This document shows, in pieces, positions 52,962-62,546 of a stretch of 64,000 bases of DNA. The translations under genes and the position numbers were made by a program. This stretch comes from Pseudomonas ekonensis (GTDB taxonomy: Bacteria > Pseudomonadota > Gammaproteobacteria > Pseudomonadales > Pseudomonadaceae). The notes under the pieces are model-generated. The model was not told the DNA's origin and did no database searches. It saw only the letters and a program-made list of their open reading frames with translations. The stretch spans positions 2,080,001 to 2,144,000 of the forward strand of contig NZ_JAHSTS010000002.1 of NCBI RefSeq assembly GCF_019145435.1, given 5' to 3'. Within the stretch, counting starts at the first letter, position 1; each line of letters begins with the position of its first letter.

Positions 52962-54768
52962 CGGCAGGCAACTGATAGCTCCAGGTCTCGGTCAGGACTT
53001 CTTCAGTCGGGGCCGATTCCGGTGTGGCTGGGGCCGCTTCGGCAGCCGCTGGCTGCTTGGCGTCTTTGTTGGCCTTTTCCTTGGCGTCTGCCGCAGGCTT
53101 GGCGTCGGCTTGCTTAGCCTCCGCTGCCTTGGCTTCCTTGTCGGCTTTTTCCTGTTGCTTGGCGGCGACCTTGTCGGCCTTGGCGACGGACGAGTTCGAC
53201 GCCGGCACCGAAGTCTTGGCCAGGTCCGCCGGCACCACGTGCTGCACCAGGGCGGCACGCATCTCGGTGGACTTGCCCGGATCCTTGATCTTCAGGCGCA
53301 GGGTCAGGCGCCAGCCCTTGGTCTCAGGGTTGTAGCGCACGTTGTTCTCGACCAGTTCGGCGTTGTCGCCGACGCTGACCTGGCTGCGCACGTCCGCGTC
53401 CGGCGACAGCGCCGACAGGGACGGGCCCTCGAAGTCCACCAGGTAGGCGACGCTGCCGTCTGGCTGACGGATCAGGTTGGACTGCTTCACGTCACCGGTG
53501 GAACGCAGGGTCTGATTGACCCAGGCGCTGTCCGGCGCGTGCAGCGCGGCTTCGTCGATGGTCCAGTGCATGCGGTAGGCGAAGTCCAGCGGCTGGCCCG
53601 GCTCCGGCATCTTCTCCGGGCTCCAGAACGCAACGATGTTGTCGTTGGTCTCGTCGGCGGTCGGAATCTCCACCAGGTCGACGGTGCCCTTGCCCCACTC
53701 GCCCTTCGGCTCGATCCAGGCGCTCGGGCGCTTGTCGTAGCGGTCGTCGAGGTCTTCGTAGTGGCTGAAGTCGCGGCCACGCTGCAGCAGGCCGAAACCG
53801 CGCGGGTTTTCGACGCTGAAGTTGCTCACGGCCAGGTGTTTCGGGTTGTTCAGCGGACGCCAGATCCATTCGCCGTTGCCGGCATGGATCGACAGGCCGC
53901 TGGAGTCGTGCAGCTCACGACGGTAGTTGAGCACCTTCGACGGCTGGTTGGCGCCGAACAGGAACATGCTGGTCAGCGGTGCGATACCGAGCTTGCCGAC
54001 CTTGTCGCGCAGGAACATCTGCGCCTTGACGTCGACGATGGTGTCGCTGCCCGGACGCAGGATCAGGCGGTAGGCGCCGGTGGCGCGCGGCGAATCCAGC
54101 AGGGCGAAGATCACCAGGTGCTTGTCGCCCGGCTTCGGTTGCTGGATCCAGAACTCGCGAAAGCGCGGAAACTCTTCGCCCGACGGCAGGGCGGTGTCGA
54201 TGGCCAGGCCACGGGCCGACAGGCCGTAGGTGTGACCCTTGCCGACGACGCGGAAGTAGCTCGCGCCCAGCATGGTCATGATTTCGTCTTGCTTGTCGGC
54301 CTTGTTGATCGGGTACAGCACGCGGAAGCCGGCGTAGCCCAGCTGCTCGGTGGCCTTCGGATCGAACTGCAGGTCGCCGAAATCGAAGCGGGACGGGTCG
54401 TACTTGATCTCTTCGACGGTGTTCGCGGTGATTTCGTTGATTTTCACCGGCGTATCGAAGTGCATGCCCTGATGATAGAAGGACAGCTTGAACGGCGTCT
54501 TCTGGTCGGCCCACTCGGCCTTTTCGGTGCGGAAACGGATCTTCTGGTAGTCCGCGAACTTCATTTCGCGGAACTCGGTCGGCAGGTTGCTGCGCGGGGC
54601 TTCGAACTTCTGCCCGGCCAGCTCTTTAGCCTTGGCGGATACATCGTCCAGATTGAACGCCCAAAGCTGGCCGGCGCTGAGCAGGCACAGGAGCGCCGAG
54701 CCCGCTACCAGCGCGCTTCGCATGCGTTTGGCAGACATTCTTGCTGCATTACAGGGACTAACAATCAC
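52954..54768 (-). CDS. opgG: Periplasmic glucan biosynthesis protein OpgG with C-terminal insertion
   Basis: A 604-residue periplasmic protein needed for osmoregulated glucan branching. The signal peptide is [19 protein letters not shown], cleaved near LWA. The body (about 40-505) is the MdoG beta-sandwich domain: [37 protein letters not shown], and [15 protein letters not shown]. About 83 Ala/Lys/Asp-rich residues (roughly 509-591) then separate MRAALV from the conserved last strand [11 protein letters not shown] chose the GTG at 54768 (GAGGG upstream). A frame extension to 54795 and an ATG at 54738 are alternatives. Confidence 0.94.
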   Translation of the reverse strand: MIVSPCNAARMSAKRMRSALVAGSALLCLLSAGQLWAFNLDDVSAKAKELAGQKFEAPRSNLPTEFREMKFADYQKIRFRTEKAEWADQKTPFKLSFYHQGMHFDTPVKINEITANTVEEIKYDPSRFDFGDLQFDPKATEQLGYAGFRVLYPINKADKQDEIMTMLGASYFRVVGKGHTYGLSARGLAIDTALPSGEEFPRFREFWIQQPKPGDKHLVIFALLDSPRATGAYRLILRPGSDTIVDVKAQMFLRDKVGKLGIAPLTSMFLFGANQPSKVLNYRRELHDSSGLSIHAGNGEWIWRPLNNPKHLAVSNFSVENPRGFGLLQRGRDFSHYEDLDDRYDKRPSAWIEPKGEWGKGTVDLVEIPTADETNDNIVAFWSPEKMPEPGQPLDFAYRMHWTIDEAALHAPDSAWVNQTLRSTGDVKQSNLIRQPDGSVAYLVDFEGPSLSALSPDADVRSQVSVGDNAELVENNVRYNPETKGWRLTLRLKIKDPGKSTEMRAALVQHVVPADLAKTSVPASNSSVAKADKVAAKQQEKADKEAKAAEAKQADAKPAADAKEKANKDAKQPAAAEAAPATPESAPTEEVLTETWSYQLPADE

Positions 54769-55013
54769 GAGCAACCCTCGCCGAAAACAGATCAAAAAAC
54801 CAACGGCCAGCTATCTATGTGCCAGGTTGGCGAGCATTGTTCCGACTCCGCTGGGGCAAAATGATTCCCCAATCGGATCCGTCCAAGTCTCTACCTAAGT
54901 CAAAATGGATCAACGAACGCTGATCCCCATAGCGCGCGATTATCTAGTAGCCCGCGTGACAACGCATCAGGGGCAACAAAGTATTTATCGCGAAAATTCC
55001 CTGTTTTCAGTCG
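54769..55013. other. opgG upstream spacer
   Basis: About 245 bp between dtd and opgG with no supported gene. It is more AT-rich than its surroundings and must hold the opgG promoter. TTGTCA and GATAAT occur on the minus strand near 54960-54940, but their spacing (12 bp) is too short to call. Confidence 0.4.
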
Positions 55014-55045
55014 AAAAGCCCTTGAAATGATGTTTCAAAGGCTTT
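55014..55045 (-). terminator. Terminator of the pip-dtd operon
   Basis: Minus strand: AAAGCCTTTGAAA pairs with TTTCAAGGGCTTT through one G-U, loop of five, ending in four Us. It begins right at the dtd stop codon. The U-run is short, so efficiency is uncertain. Confidence 0.6.
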
Positions 55046-55482
55046 CATGTCTGTAACAGAAACGTCACCGGGCCATCGTTGACCAGGTGCACCTGCATAT
55101 CCGCGCCGAATCTACCTGATGCCACAGTGCCATGCACCTGTTTCGCTTTGCCCAATAGATAGTCGAACAGTTCCTCGCCCAAGGCCGGAGGGGCCGCGGT
55201 CGAGAAACTCGGGCGCAACCCGCTTCGGGTGTCGGCGGCGAGGGTGAACTGAGAGACCAGCAGCAGCCCGCCGCCCACATCCGCCAGGGACAGGTTCATC
55301 TTGCCCTCGGCGTCACTGAATACCCGATAGTTAAGCAGCTTATGCAGAAGTTTGTCGGCGTTGGCCCGCGTGTCGTCGGGTTCGACGGCCACCAGCACCA
55401 GCAGCCCCTGGTCGATCGAGCCGACCGTCTCCCCCGCCACGTCGACGCGCGCGCCCTTCACGCGCTGCAGCAGCCCCTTCAT
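55045..55482 (-). CDS. dtd: D-aminoacyl-tRNA deacylase
   Basis: A 145-residue homodimeric proofreading enzyme that removes D-amino acids (and glycine from tRNA-Ala) from tRNA. The catalytic [17 protein letters not shown] and the C-terminal Gly-cisPro motif [11 protein letters not shown] are intact. The ATG at 55480-55482 ([13 protein letters not shown]) overlaps the pip stop by 4 bp, so the pair is co-translated. The longer open frame over pip is a shadow. Confidence 0.97.
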   Translation of the reverse strand: MKGLLQRVKGARVDVAGETVGSIDQGLLVLVAVEPDDTRANADKLLHKLLNYRVFSDAEGKMNLSLADVGGGLLLVSQFTLAADTRSGLRPSFSTAAPPALGEELFDYLLGKAKQVHGTVASGRFGADMQVHLVNDGPVTFLLQT

Positions 55483-56450
55483 GCTTCTTCGGGCGGCAGG
55501 TCGAGCAGGCGGCGCGCCATCTTGCTCGCCGCGCGCACCAGCGCATCGGTGATGCCCGGTTCCGAGGCGGCGTGGCCGGCGTCGCGGATCACCTGCAGTT
55601 CGCTGTTCGGCCAGGCCTGATGCAGCTCCCAGGCGTTGTCCAGCGGGCAGATCACGTCGTAGCGGCCGTGGATGATCACGCCCGGCAGGTGGGCGATCTT
55701 GCCCATGTCGCGGATCAGTTGGTCCGGTTCGAGGAAGGCGTTGTTGGTGAAGTAGTGGCATTCGATCCGGGCGATCGACAGCGCGCGCTGCGGCTCGGAG
55801 AAGCGGTCCACCACCAGCGGGTTCGGCCGCAGGGTCGCGGTGCGCCCTTCCCAGATCGACCAGGCCTTGGCGGCGTGCATCTGGGCGATCTGGTCGTTGC
55901 CGGTCAGGCGCTTGTGGAAGGCGCCGAGCAGGTCGTCGCGCTCCTCCGGCGGGATCGGCGCGATGTAGTCCTGCCAGTAGTCGGGGAACAGGCGGCTGGC
56001 GCCGGCCTGGTAGAACCATTCGATCTCCTGCGGGCGGCAGAGGAAGATCCCGCGCAGGATCAGTCCGTGCACCCGCTCCGGATGGGTCTGGGCGTAGGCC
56101 AGCGCCAGGGTCGAGCCCCAGGAGCCGCCGAACAGCACCCACTTGTCGATGCCCAGGTGCTTGCGGATGCGCTCAAGGTCCTCGACCAGGTCCCAGGTGG
56201 TGTTGTTCTCCAGGCTGGCGTGGGGGGTGGAGCGTCCGCAGCCGCGCTGGTCGAAGGTGACGATGCGGTACAGGTTCGGGTCGAAGTAGCGGCGGCTCTG
56301 GGCGTCGCAACCGGCGCCGGGGCCGCCGTGGATGAACACCACCGGCAGGCCTTCCGGCGAGCCGCTTTCATCGACGTACAGCGTGTGGGTTCCATCGACG
56401 GCCAGATCGTGCCGGGCATGGGGTTTGATCTGCGGAAACAAAGTCTGCAT
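55479..56450 (-). CDS. pip: Prolyl aminopeptidase
   Basis: A 323-residue cytosolic alpha/beta-hydrolase (peptidase S33) that removes N-terminal proline from peptides. The oxyanion motif is [11 protein letters not shown] (near residue 40), the nucleophile serine lies in [14 protein letters not shown] (near 113), the acid in HGRYDVICP, and the histidine in AGHAASEPG. It is immediately upstream of and overlaps dtd, an arrangement shared with other Pseudomonas. Confidence 0.96.
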   Translation of the reverse strand: MQTLFPQIKPHARHDLAVDGTHTLYVDESGSPEGLPVVFIHGGPGAGCDAQSRRYFDPNLYRIVTFDQRGCGRSTPHASLENNTTWDLVEDLERIRKHLGIDKWVLFGGSWGSTLALAYAQTHPERVHGLILRGIFLCRPQEIEWFYQAGASRLFPDYWQDYIAPIPPEERDDLLGAFHKRLTGNDQIAQMHAAKAWSIWEGRTATLRPNPLVVDRFSEPQRALSIARIECHYFTNNAFLEPDQLIRDMGKIAHLPGVIIHGRYDVICPLDNAWELHQAWPNSELQVIRDAGHAASEPGITDALVRAASKMARRLLDLPPEEA

Positions 56451-56554
56451 TGCGCGCTCCGTAAGGGGTCGAGGTCATCCCTGGGGGGACTTCTATTATT
56501 CTGCCGTCCGGCATCATAAACCCGATTCACGTCAATGAGCATGCCCGCTCGCAG

Positions 56555-57472
56555 TCACAATTTGTCAGCCATGAACCTCAGCAGGCTGTCGTACAGGCGG
56601 TCGACCTCGGGCACCCGTCCACGGCCGCGCAGGCAACCGTGCACCAGCCCTTGGCCGTAGTGGAGGATGGCCTCGCCGCCGGCGGCGGACAGCCGTTCGG
56701 CGTAACGCACGCCGTCGTCGCGCAGCGGATCGAACTCGGCCACGGCGATCCAGGCCGGCGGCAAGCGGCCGAGGTCCTGCGCCAGCAGCGGCATGGCGCA
56801 GGCGTCGGGCTGGCGGGTGCCGCGCAGGTACAGCGCGTGGTAGCAGTCGACGTCGCTGGCCGTGAGCAACGGCGCATCGGCGCATTCGCTGCGCGACGGC
56901 AGACGGTCATCGCCGCCCAGCCCCGGATAGATCAACACCTGGGCCACCGGCAGCGGCTCGCCGGCATCGCGCAGGGCCAGGCACAACGCGGCGGCGAGGT
57001 TGCCGCCGGCGCTGTCGCCGGCCACCAGCAGGCGCTGCGGATCCAGCGCCAGCCCGGCGCCGCGCAAGCCGCGCCAGACGCTCAGGCAATCGTCGAACCC
57101 GGCGGGGAACGGATGCTCCGGCGCCAGCCGGTAATCCACCGCCACCACCCTCGCCCCCAATTGCATCGCCAGTTCGAAGCAGATGAAGTCGTGGGAGTCC
57201 AGGCCACCGACCACCCACCCGCCGCCGTGCAGGTACAGCACGCACGGCCAGCCCTCGGCCGGCGGCGCGAGGGGTGGCAGGTAGGACCTGACCGGCACGC
57301 CGTTCAGCGAAAAGTCCTCCACCGTCAGCCCTTGCGGACGGGGCGGCGTGAACGCCCGGCACATGCTGTCGTACGCCTTGCGCAGGCTTGCCAGGCTGGT
57401 GTCCTCTGCGTTGAAGTTCAGGGTCTTGGCGACGAATTCGGCCATTTCAGCGGAAAGCGGATAGGGAGCCAT
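56555..57472 (-). CDS. HSL-family alpha/beta-hydrolase (esterase)
   Basis: A 305-residue carboxylesterase of the hormone-sensitive-lipase group. Oxyanion motif YLHGGGWVVGG near residue 80, nucleophile serine in GDSAGGNLAAAL near 149, acid in EFDPLRDDG near 248, and histidine in LVHGCLRGRG. No signal peptide, so cytosolic. The start ATG at 57470-57472 gives MAPYPLSAEMAEF; the frame extends upstream into a REP palindrome. It lies between choX-like and pip genes with no link that reveals its substrate, which is probably a short-chain ester. Confidence 0.92.
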   Translation of the reverse strand: MAPYPLSAEMAEFVAKTLNFNAEDTSLASLRKAYDSMCRAFTPPRPQGLTVEDFSLNGVPVRSYLPPLAPPAEGWPCVLYLHGGGWVVGGLDSHDFICFELAMQLGARVVAVDYRLAPEHPFPAGFDDCLSVWRGLRGAGLALDPQRLLVAGDSAGGNLAAALCLALRDAGEPLPVAQVLIYPGLGGDDRLPSRSECADAPLLTASDVDCYHALYLRGTRQPDACAMPLLAQDLGRLPPAWIAVAEFDPLRDDGVRYAERLSAAGGEAILHYGQGLVHGCLRGRGRVPEVDRLYDSLLRFMADKL

Positions 57473-57501
57473 GTCATTTCGATCCGACGGTGTCAGTTGA
57501 T

Positions 57502-57531
57502 TGTGGCGAGGGAGCAAGCTCCCTCGCCACA
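57502..57531. repeat. Single perfect REP palindrome
   Basis: TGTGGCGAGGGAGC (57502-57515) and its exact reverse complement (57518-57531) with AA between: a 14-bp perfect stem just after the choX-like stop. It is the CTGTGGCGAGGG REP class. It may act as an mRNA 3'-end stabiliser or weak terminator for the choX-like gene. Confidence 0.88.
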
Positions 57532-57536
57532 CGGCA

Positions 57537-58484
57537 TCAGTTTTTCAGACTGGCCTGCACCGTGGCCACGCCATCCTTGCCGTCGAAGCTGCTGACCCCC
57601 GCCAGCCAGCGCTGCAAGTCCTCGGGATGTTCGCGCAGCCACTTTTTCGCCACTTCCTGCGGCGTTTTGCGTTCCATGATCGGCACCATCAACTGGCTTT
57701 CCAGGGCAGCGGTGAAGGTCAGGTTCTCCAGCAACCGGTAAACGTTGGGGCAACGCTCGGCGTAATCCGGGGCCGTCACGCTCGACACGGTCGCGGCGCC
57801 TTCGTTGGGGCCATAGACGTCTTCGCTGCCGGTCAGGTAGGTGATCTTCATGTTGATGTTCATCGGGTGCGGGGTCCAGCCGACGAACACCACGAATTCC
57901 TTGCGGTTCACCGCCCGCTGCACGGCGGCGAGCATGCCGGCCTCGCCGGACTCGACGATCTTGAAGTCCTTCAGGCCGAAGCGGTCGGTGTCGATCATTG
58001 TCTTGATCGTGGTGTTGGCGCCGCTGCCGGGTTCGATGCCGTAGATCTTGCCGCCCAGCCGATCCTTGAATCTCGCGATGTCGGCGAAGGTCTTCAGGCC
58101 CGCCTCGGCGACGTAGTCCGGCACCGCCAGGGTGGCCTGGGCATCGGCCAGGCTCGGTTTGTCCATGACCTTGACCTGCCTGGCCGCCAGGAACGGCGCG
58201 ATGTTGTTGTCCATCGCCGGTTTCCAGTACCCCAGGAAGATGTCGAGGCGCTTGTCGCGGATGCCGGCGAAGATGATCTGCTGCACGGCGCTGGTCTGCT
58301 TGCTTTCGTAGCCCAGGCCGTTGAGCAGCACGTCGGCCATGCCGCTGGTGGCGATCACGTCGGTCCAGTTGACCACGCCCATGCGCACGGTTTTGCAGGA
58401 GGGGTCGTCATTGGCCAGGACAGGGGCGCTGAGCAGCGCAGTGCTTGCGAGGATTAACGCACAACGAGAGAACAGTCTTTTCAT
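57537..58484 (-). CDS. Choline/quaternary-amine ABC substrate-binding protein, orphan
   Basis: A 315-residue periplasmic binding protein with signal peptide KRLFSRCALILASTALLSA (cleaved near VLA). It has the ChoX/OpuAC pattern: VRMGVVNWTDVIATSGMADV, LDIFLGYWKPAMD (aromatic ligand cage residues), GSGANTTIKTMID, and VFVGWTPHPMN. No permease or ATPase gene adjoins it. In Pseudomonas, orphan binding proteins such as BetX and CaiX deliver ligand to the shared CbcWV core, so this is likely one of them. HutX of histidine transport belongs to the same superfamily, and the hut genes next door make that an alternative. Confidence 0.88.
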   Translation of the reverse strand: MKRLFSRCALILASTALLSAPVLANDDPSCKTVRMGVVNWTDVIATSGMADVLLNGLGYESKQTSAVQQIIFAGIRDKRLDIFLGYWKPAMDNNIAPFLAARQVKVMDKPSLADAQATLAVPDYVAEAGLKTFADIARFKDRLGGKIYGIEPGSGANTTIKTMIDTDRFGLKDFKIVESGEAGMLAAVQRAVNRKEFVVFVGWTPHPMNINMKITYLTGSEDVYGPNEGAATVSSVTAPDYAERCPNVYRLLENLTFTAALESQLMVPIMERKTPQEVAKKWLREHPEDLQRWLAGVSSFDGKDGVATVQASLKN

Positions 58485-58631
58485 GGGAGGGTCTCGTGCG
58501 GCAGCGGTTTTATTGTCGGGCCGGTGTCTTCATGCACCGTGGCCGAAACATTACGCAGCAGACGGGACGCAAAAGCGACCTGTGGCGACCGGGATTTGCA
58601 CTGGGGCGACTGTCTTGCGGTGGCTGGGCGG

Positions 58632-58770
58632 ACGCCATCGCCAGCAGGCTGGCTCCCACAGGATTCTGCGGGGAACCCTGTAGGAGCGAGCCTGCTCGCG
58701 AAGAGGGCCTGACAGTCGACATCGAAGTCGGCTGTGCCGCCGCATTCGCGAGCAGGCTCGCTCCTACACA
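58632..58770. repeat. Three REP arms upstream of the choX-like gene
   Basis: An isolated arm (GACGCCATCGCCAGCAGGCT, from 58631) is followed by an inverted pair, TGTAGGAGCGAGCCTGCTCG (58680-58699) and TTCGCGAGCAGGCTCGCTCC (58745-58764). They fill the 290-bp spacer between hutG and the choX-like gene, which otherwise holds no gene I can support. Confidence 0.82.
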
Positions 58771-58774
58771 GCCG

Positions 58775-59578
58775 TCAAGCGGCGTAACGGCCCTGCGCCC
58801 AGCCCAGCAGGCCTTGCAGCAGTTCCTTGAGCACCACCCGCGTCGGTTCCGCCAGGTCGGCGCGGTAGCGGAACGGTTCGAACTCTTCCATGTAGGTGCA
58901 CTGGCCCAGCTCCAGTTGCACGGCGTGAATATGCTCGGCCGGGTTGCCGTAGTGGCGGGTGATGTGGCCGCCCTTGAAGCGTCCGTTGAGCACATGGCTG
59001 TAGTCGCCGTGGCGGGCGCAGATGGCTTCCAGCTGCGTGGCCAGCTGCGGGTCGCAACTGGCGCCGTTGAAGGTGCCGAGGTTGAAGTCCGGCAGCTTGC
59101 CGTCGAACAGGTGCGGGATCACCGAGCGGATCGAGTGCGCATCGAACAGCAGCGCGTAGCCGAACTCGGCCTTCAGCCGCGCCAGCTCTTGCTGCAGGGT
59201 GCGGTGGTACGGCGTCCAGATCTGCTCCAGATAGGTCGCGCGCTCCTCTTTCGAAGGCTCCAGCCCTTCCTGGAACAGCGGGATGCCGTCGAACAGGGTG
59301 GCCGGGTACAGGCCGGTGGTCGCCCCCGCATACAGCGGCTTGTCGTCGGACGGCCGGTTGAGGTCGATGACGAACCGCGAATACTCGGCGGCCAGCGTGC
59401 TGGCGCCCAGTGCCTGGGCGAAGTCGTACAGCTGCGGGATGTGCCAGTCGGTGTCCGGCAGGCTTTTCGCCGCCGGGATCAGCCCGGCCTCGACCGCCGG
59501 CGTCAGGCGCACGCCGGCATGGGGCATGCTGATCAGCAGCGGCACGCGGCCTTGTTTGAAGTTCAGAACCTTATCCAC
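58775..59578 (-). CDS. hutG: N-formylglutamate deformylase
   Basis: A 267-residue zinc hydrolase that converts N-formyl-L-glutamate to glutamate and formate, the last step of the five-enzyme histidine route. The family pattern is visible: LISMPHAGVRLTPAVEAG, YSRFVIDLNRP, LLFDAHSIRSVIP, and FKGGHITRHYGNP. The start is GTG at 59576-59578 (VDKVLNFKQG) with AGGAG upstream; the open frame continues over hutI but that is a shadow. It lies 10 bp after hutI. Confidence 0.95.
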   Translation of the reverse strand: MDKVLNFKQGRVPLLISMPHAGVRLTPAVEAGLIPAAKSLPDTDWHIPQLYDFAQALGASTLAAEYSRFVIDLNRPSDDKPLYAGATTGLYPATLFDGIPLFQEGLEPSKEERATYLEQIWTPYHRTLQQELARLKAEFGYALLFDAHSIRSVIPHLFDGKLPDFNLGTFNGASCDPQLATQLEAICARHGDYSHVLNGRFKGGHITRHYGNPAEHIHAVQLELGQCTYMEEFEPFRYRADLAEPTRVVLKELLQGLLGWAQGRYAA

Positions 59579-59588
59579 AACCGCTCTC

Positions 59589-60794
59589 CTACAGATTTGA
59601 TTCGACGCCGTGACGCACGACGCGCTTGTCCAGTTCGCCGCCCAGCCAGTAGGCCAGGTCCGCCGGCCGGTCGATCTGCCAGGCGACGAAGTCCGCGACC
59701 TTGCCGACTTCCAGCGAGCCGTGGGTGGCGGCCATGCCCAGTGCCTGGGCCGCATGGATCGTCGCACCGGCCAGGGCCTCTTCCGGGGTCATGCGGAAGC
59801 AGGTGCAGGCCATATTCAGCATCAGGCGCAGCGACAGCGCCGGCGAGGTGCCGGGGTTGAGGTCGCTGGCGACGGCGATCTTCACCTTGTGCTTGCGCAG
59901 GGCGTCCATCGGCGGCAGCTGGGTCTCGCGCAGGAAATAGAACGCCCCCGGCAGCAGCACCGCGACCGTGTCGGACTCGGCCATGGCGATGGCGTCCTCT
60001 TCGGTCATGAACTCCAGGTGATCGGCGGACAGCGCGCGGTAGCGCGCCGCCAGGCTGGAGCCGTGCAGCGACGACAGCTGTTCGGCGTGCAGCTTCACCG
60101 GCAGGCCGAGCTTCTGCGCGACGATGAAGACCCGTTCGACCTGTTCCGGCGAGAACGCCAGGTATTCGCAGAATGCGTCCACCGCGTCCACCAGCCCTTC
60201 GGCGGCCAGCGCCGGCAGCATCTCGGCGCAGATGTGGTCGATGTAGGCGTCGGCGCGGTCGGCGTACTCCGGCGGCAACGCATGGGCGGCCAGGCAGGTG
60301 CTGCGCACGCTGATCGGCAGTTCGTCGGCCAGGCGCCGGATGACCCGCAGGATCTTGCGTTCGCTGGCCAGGTCCAGGCCATAGCCGGACTTCATCTCGA
60401 CCGTGGTCACGCCGTCGCGCATCAGGCTGCGCAGGCGCTTGGCGGCGCTGGCGAACAGCTCGTCCTCGGAGGCCTCGCGGGTGGCGCGCACGGTGCTGGC
60501 GATGCCGCCGCCCTGGGCGGCGATCTCGGCGTAGCTGACGCCTTGCAGGCGCTTTTCGAACTCGCCGCTGCGGTTGCCGCCGAACACGGTGTGGGTGTGG
60601 CAGTCGATCAGCCCGGGGGTGACCCACGCGCCCTGCAAGTCGTTGACCGCCGGGTATTCGCCCACCGGCAATTGATGGCGCGGGCCGATCCACTCAATGA
60701 GCGCACCGGACGTCACGATGGCCGCGTCCTCGATGATCGAGTAGGCGCCCTGCGCCATGGTCGCGACGTGGCAGTGTTGCCAGAGGGTTTTCAT
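59589..60794 (-). CDS. hutI: Imidazolonepropionase
   Basis: A 401-residue metal-dependent amidohydrolase that opens 4-imidazolone-5-propionate to N-formimino-glutamate. Metal and substrate residues lie in [17 protein letters not shown] (near 60), [17 protein letters not shown] (near 238), SADHLEFMT, and [15 protein letters not shown] (near 310). Length is normal. It sits between hutH and hutG on the same strand. Confidence 0.97.
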   Translation of the reverse strand: MKTLWQHCHVATMAQGAYSIIEDAAIVTSGALIEWIGPRHQLPVGEYPAVNDLQGAWVTPGLIDCHTHTVFGGNRSGEFEKRLQGVSYAEIAAQGGGIASTVRATREASEDELFASAAKRLRSLMRDGVTTVEMKSGYGLDLASERKILRVIRRLADELPISVRSTCLAAHALPPEYADRADAYIDHICAEMLPALAAEGLVDAVDAFCEYLAFSPEQVERVFIVAQKLGLPVKLHAEQLSSLHGSSLAARYRALSADHLEFMTEEDAIAMAESDTVAVLLPGAFYFLRETQLPPMDALRKHKVKIAVASDLNPGTSPALSLRLMLNMACTCFRMTPEEALAGATIHAAQALGMAATHGSLEVGKVADFVAWQIDRPADLAYWLGGELDKRVVRHGVESNL

Positions 60795-60824
60795 CCCAAG
60801 TCCTCGTCTTGTTCAAAATCGTTT

Positions 60825-60889
60825 CGCTGGCAAGCCAGCTCCCACAGGAACACGCATTTCACTGTAGGAGCCAGACTGCCGGCGAATGG
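60825..60889. repeat. Degenerate REP pair between hutH and hutI
   Basis: Arm CGCTGGCAAGCCAGCTCCCA (from 60825) faces a mutated arm TGTAGGAGCCAGACTGCCGG (60863-60882). It lies within the hut operon, so it should form an mRNA hairpin in the hutH-hutI spacer. Confidence 0.75.
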
Positions 60890-60892
60890 GCC

Positions 60893-62425
60893 TTACAGGC
60901 TCGGCAGCAGCTTCGCCGGCACCAGCGCGTTCAGGCAGCGCGACGCCAGCAGCCCGGTCGCCGCGTCGATGTCCGGCGCGAAGAAGCGGTCCTTCTCGTA
61001 GAACGGCACCTCGGCGCGCAGGGCCGCGCGGGCCTGCTCCAGCGCCGGCGAGCTCTTCAGCCCGTCGCGCAGGTCCAGCCCCTGGGCCGCCGCCAGCCAC
61101 TCCACCGCGAGGATCCCGCGGGTGTTCTCGGCCATCTCCCACAGGCGCTTGCCGGCGGCCGGGGCCATCGACACGTGGTCTTCCTGGTTGGCGGAGGTCG
61201 GCAGGCTGTCCACCGAGTGCGGATGGGCCAGCGCCTTGTTCTCGCTGGCCAGCGCCGCCGCCGTCACCTGGGCGATCATGAAGCCGGAGTTCACCCCGCC
61301 GTTGGCCACCAGGAACGGCGGCAGCTGCGACATGTGCTTGTCCATCATCAGCGAGATGCGTCGCTCGCTCAGGGAGCCGATCTCGGCGATGGCCAGGGCC
61401 ATGTTGTCGGCGGCCATGGCCACCGGCTCGGCGTGGAAGTTGCCGCCGGAAATCACGTCGCCCTCGGCGGCGAACACCAGCGGGTTGTCGGACACCGCGT
61501 TGGCCTCCACCGCCAGCACCTCGGCGGCCTGGCGGAACTGGGTCAGGCAGGCGCCCATGACCTGCGGCTGGCAGCGCAGGGAGTACGGGTCCTGCACCTT
61601 CTCGCAGTTCTGGTGCGAGTCGGACACCTCGCTGCGCTCGCCCAGCAGGTGGCGGTACGCGGCGGCCGCGTCGATCTGGCCTTTCTGGCCGCGGGCGGCA
61701 TGGATGCGCGCGTCGAACGGCGAGCGCGAACCGAGCACCGCCTCGACGGTCAGGCCGCCCACGGCCAGCGCGCCGGCGAACAGGTCCTCGCCCTCGAACA
61801 GGCCGCGCAGGGCGAACGCGGTGGACACCTGGGTGCCGTTGAGCAGCGCCAGGCCCTCCTTCGCCGCTAGGGTCAGCGGCTTGAGGCCGGCGACCTTCAG
61901 CGCCTCGACGGCCGGCAGCCATTCGCCCTTGTGACGCGCCTTGCCCTCGCCCAGCAGCACCAGCGACATGTGCGCCAGCGGCGCGAGGTCGCCGGAGGCG
62001 CCGACCGAGCCCTTGAGCGGGATGTGCGGATAGACCTCGGCGTTGACCAGCGCGATCAGCGCGTCGATCACCTGCCGGCGGATGCCGGAGAAGCCGCGGC
62101 TCAGGCTGTTGACCTTGAGCACCATGATCAGGCGGCACAGCGCGTCGCTGACCGGCTCGCCGACGCCGGCGGCGTGGGACAGCACCAGCGAACGCTGCAG
62201 GTTCTCAAGGTCGGCGCTGGCGATGCGGGTCGAGGCCAGCAGGCCGAAGCCGGTGTTGATGCCGTAGGCGGTGCGGTTCTCGGCGATGATCCGCTCGACG
62301 CAGGCGACGCTGGCGTCGATCTGCGCCGAGGCGCTGTCGCCTAAGGTCAGCGTGACCGGGTTCTGGTAGACGTCACGCAGTTGGGCCAGGGTGAGTTGGC
62401 CGGGGGTCAGGTTCAGCGCGGTCAT
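60893..62425 (-). CDS. hutH: Histidine ammonia-lyase
   Basis: A 510-residue homotetrameric lyase converting histidine to trans-urocanate and ammonia. The MIO-forming triad Ala143-Ser144-Gly145 is intact ([15 protein letters not shown]). Other active-site residues are present: Tyr in AYGINTGFG, His in VLSHAAGVG, Asn in [13 protein letters not shown], Arg in [11 protein letters not shown], Phe in [11 protein letters not shown], and Glu in [10 protein letters not shown]. The ATG at 62423-62425 has AGGAG upstream and gives the standard length. It is the catalytically competent HutH of the two lyase-like genes here. Confidence 0.97.
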   Translation of the reverse strand: MTALNLTPGQLTLAQLRDVYQNPVTLTLGDSASAQIDASVACVERIIAENRTAYGINTGFGLLASTRIASADLENLQRSLVLSHAAGVGEPVSDALCRLIMVLKVNSLSRGFSGIRRQVIDALIALVNAEVYPHIPLKGSVGASGDLAPLAHMSLVLLGEGKARHKGEWLPAVEALKVAGLKPLTLAAKEGLALLNGTQVSTAFALRGLFEGEDLFAGALAVGGLTVEAVLGSRSPFDARIHAARGQKGQIDAAAAYRHLLGERSEVSDSHQNCEKVQDPYSLRCQPQVMGACLTQFRQAAEVLAVEANAVSDNPLVFAAEGDVISGGNFHAEPVAMAADNMALAIAEIGSLSERRISLMMDKHMSQLPPFLVANGGVNSGFMIAQVTAAALASENKALAHPHSVDSLPTSANQEDHVSMAPAAGKRLWEMAENTRGILAVEWLAAAQGLDLRDGLKSSPALEQARAALRAEVPFYEKDRFFAPDIDAATGLLASRCLNALVPAKLLPSL

Positions 62426-62546
62426 GCTTGTGCTCCTTTTGAGAGGTTCTTGTTCATTCACCAGACGCTGCGCAGAGTTCCGTTGTCCGTCGCTTCCCGC
62501 CTTGTGGGCGGGCTGGCGCCTTGGCTCGCTGGTTTGCGGGGGGAAA

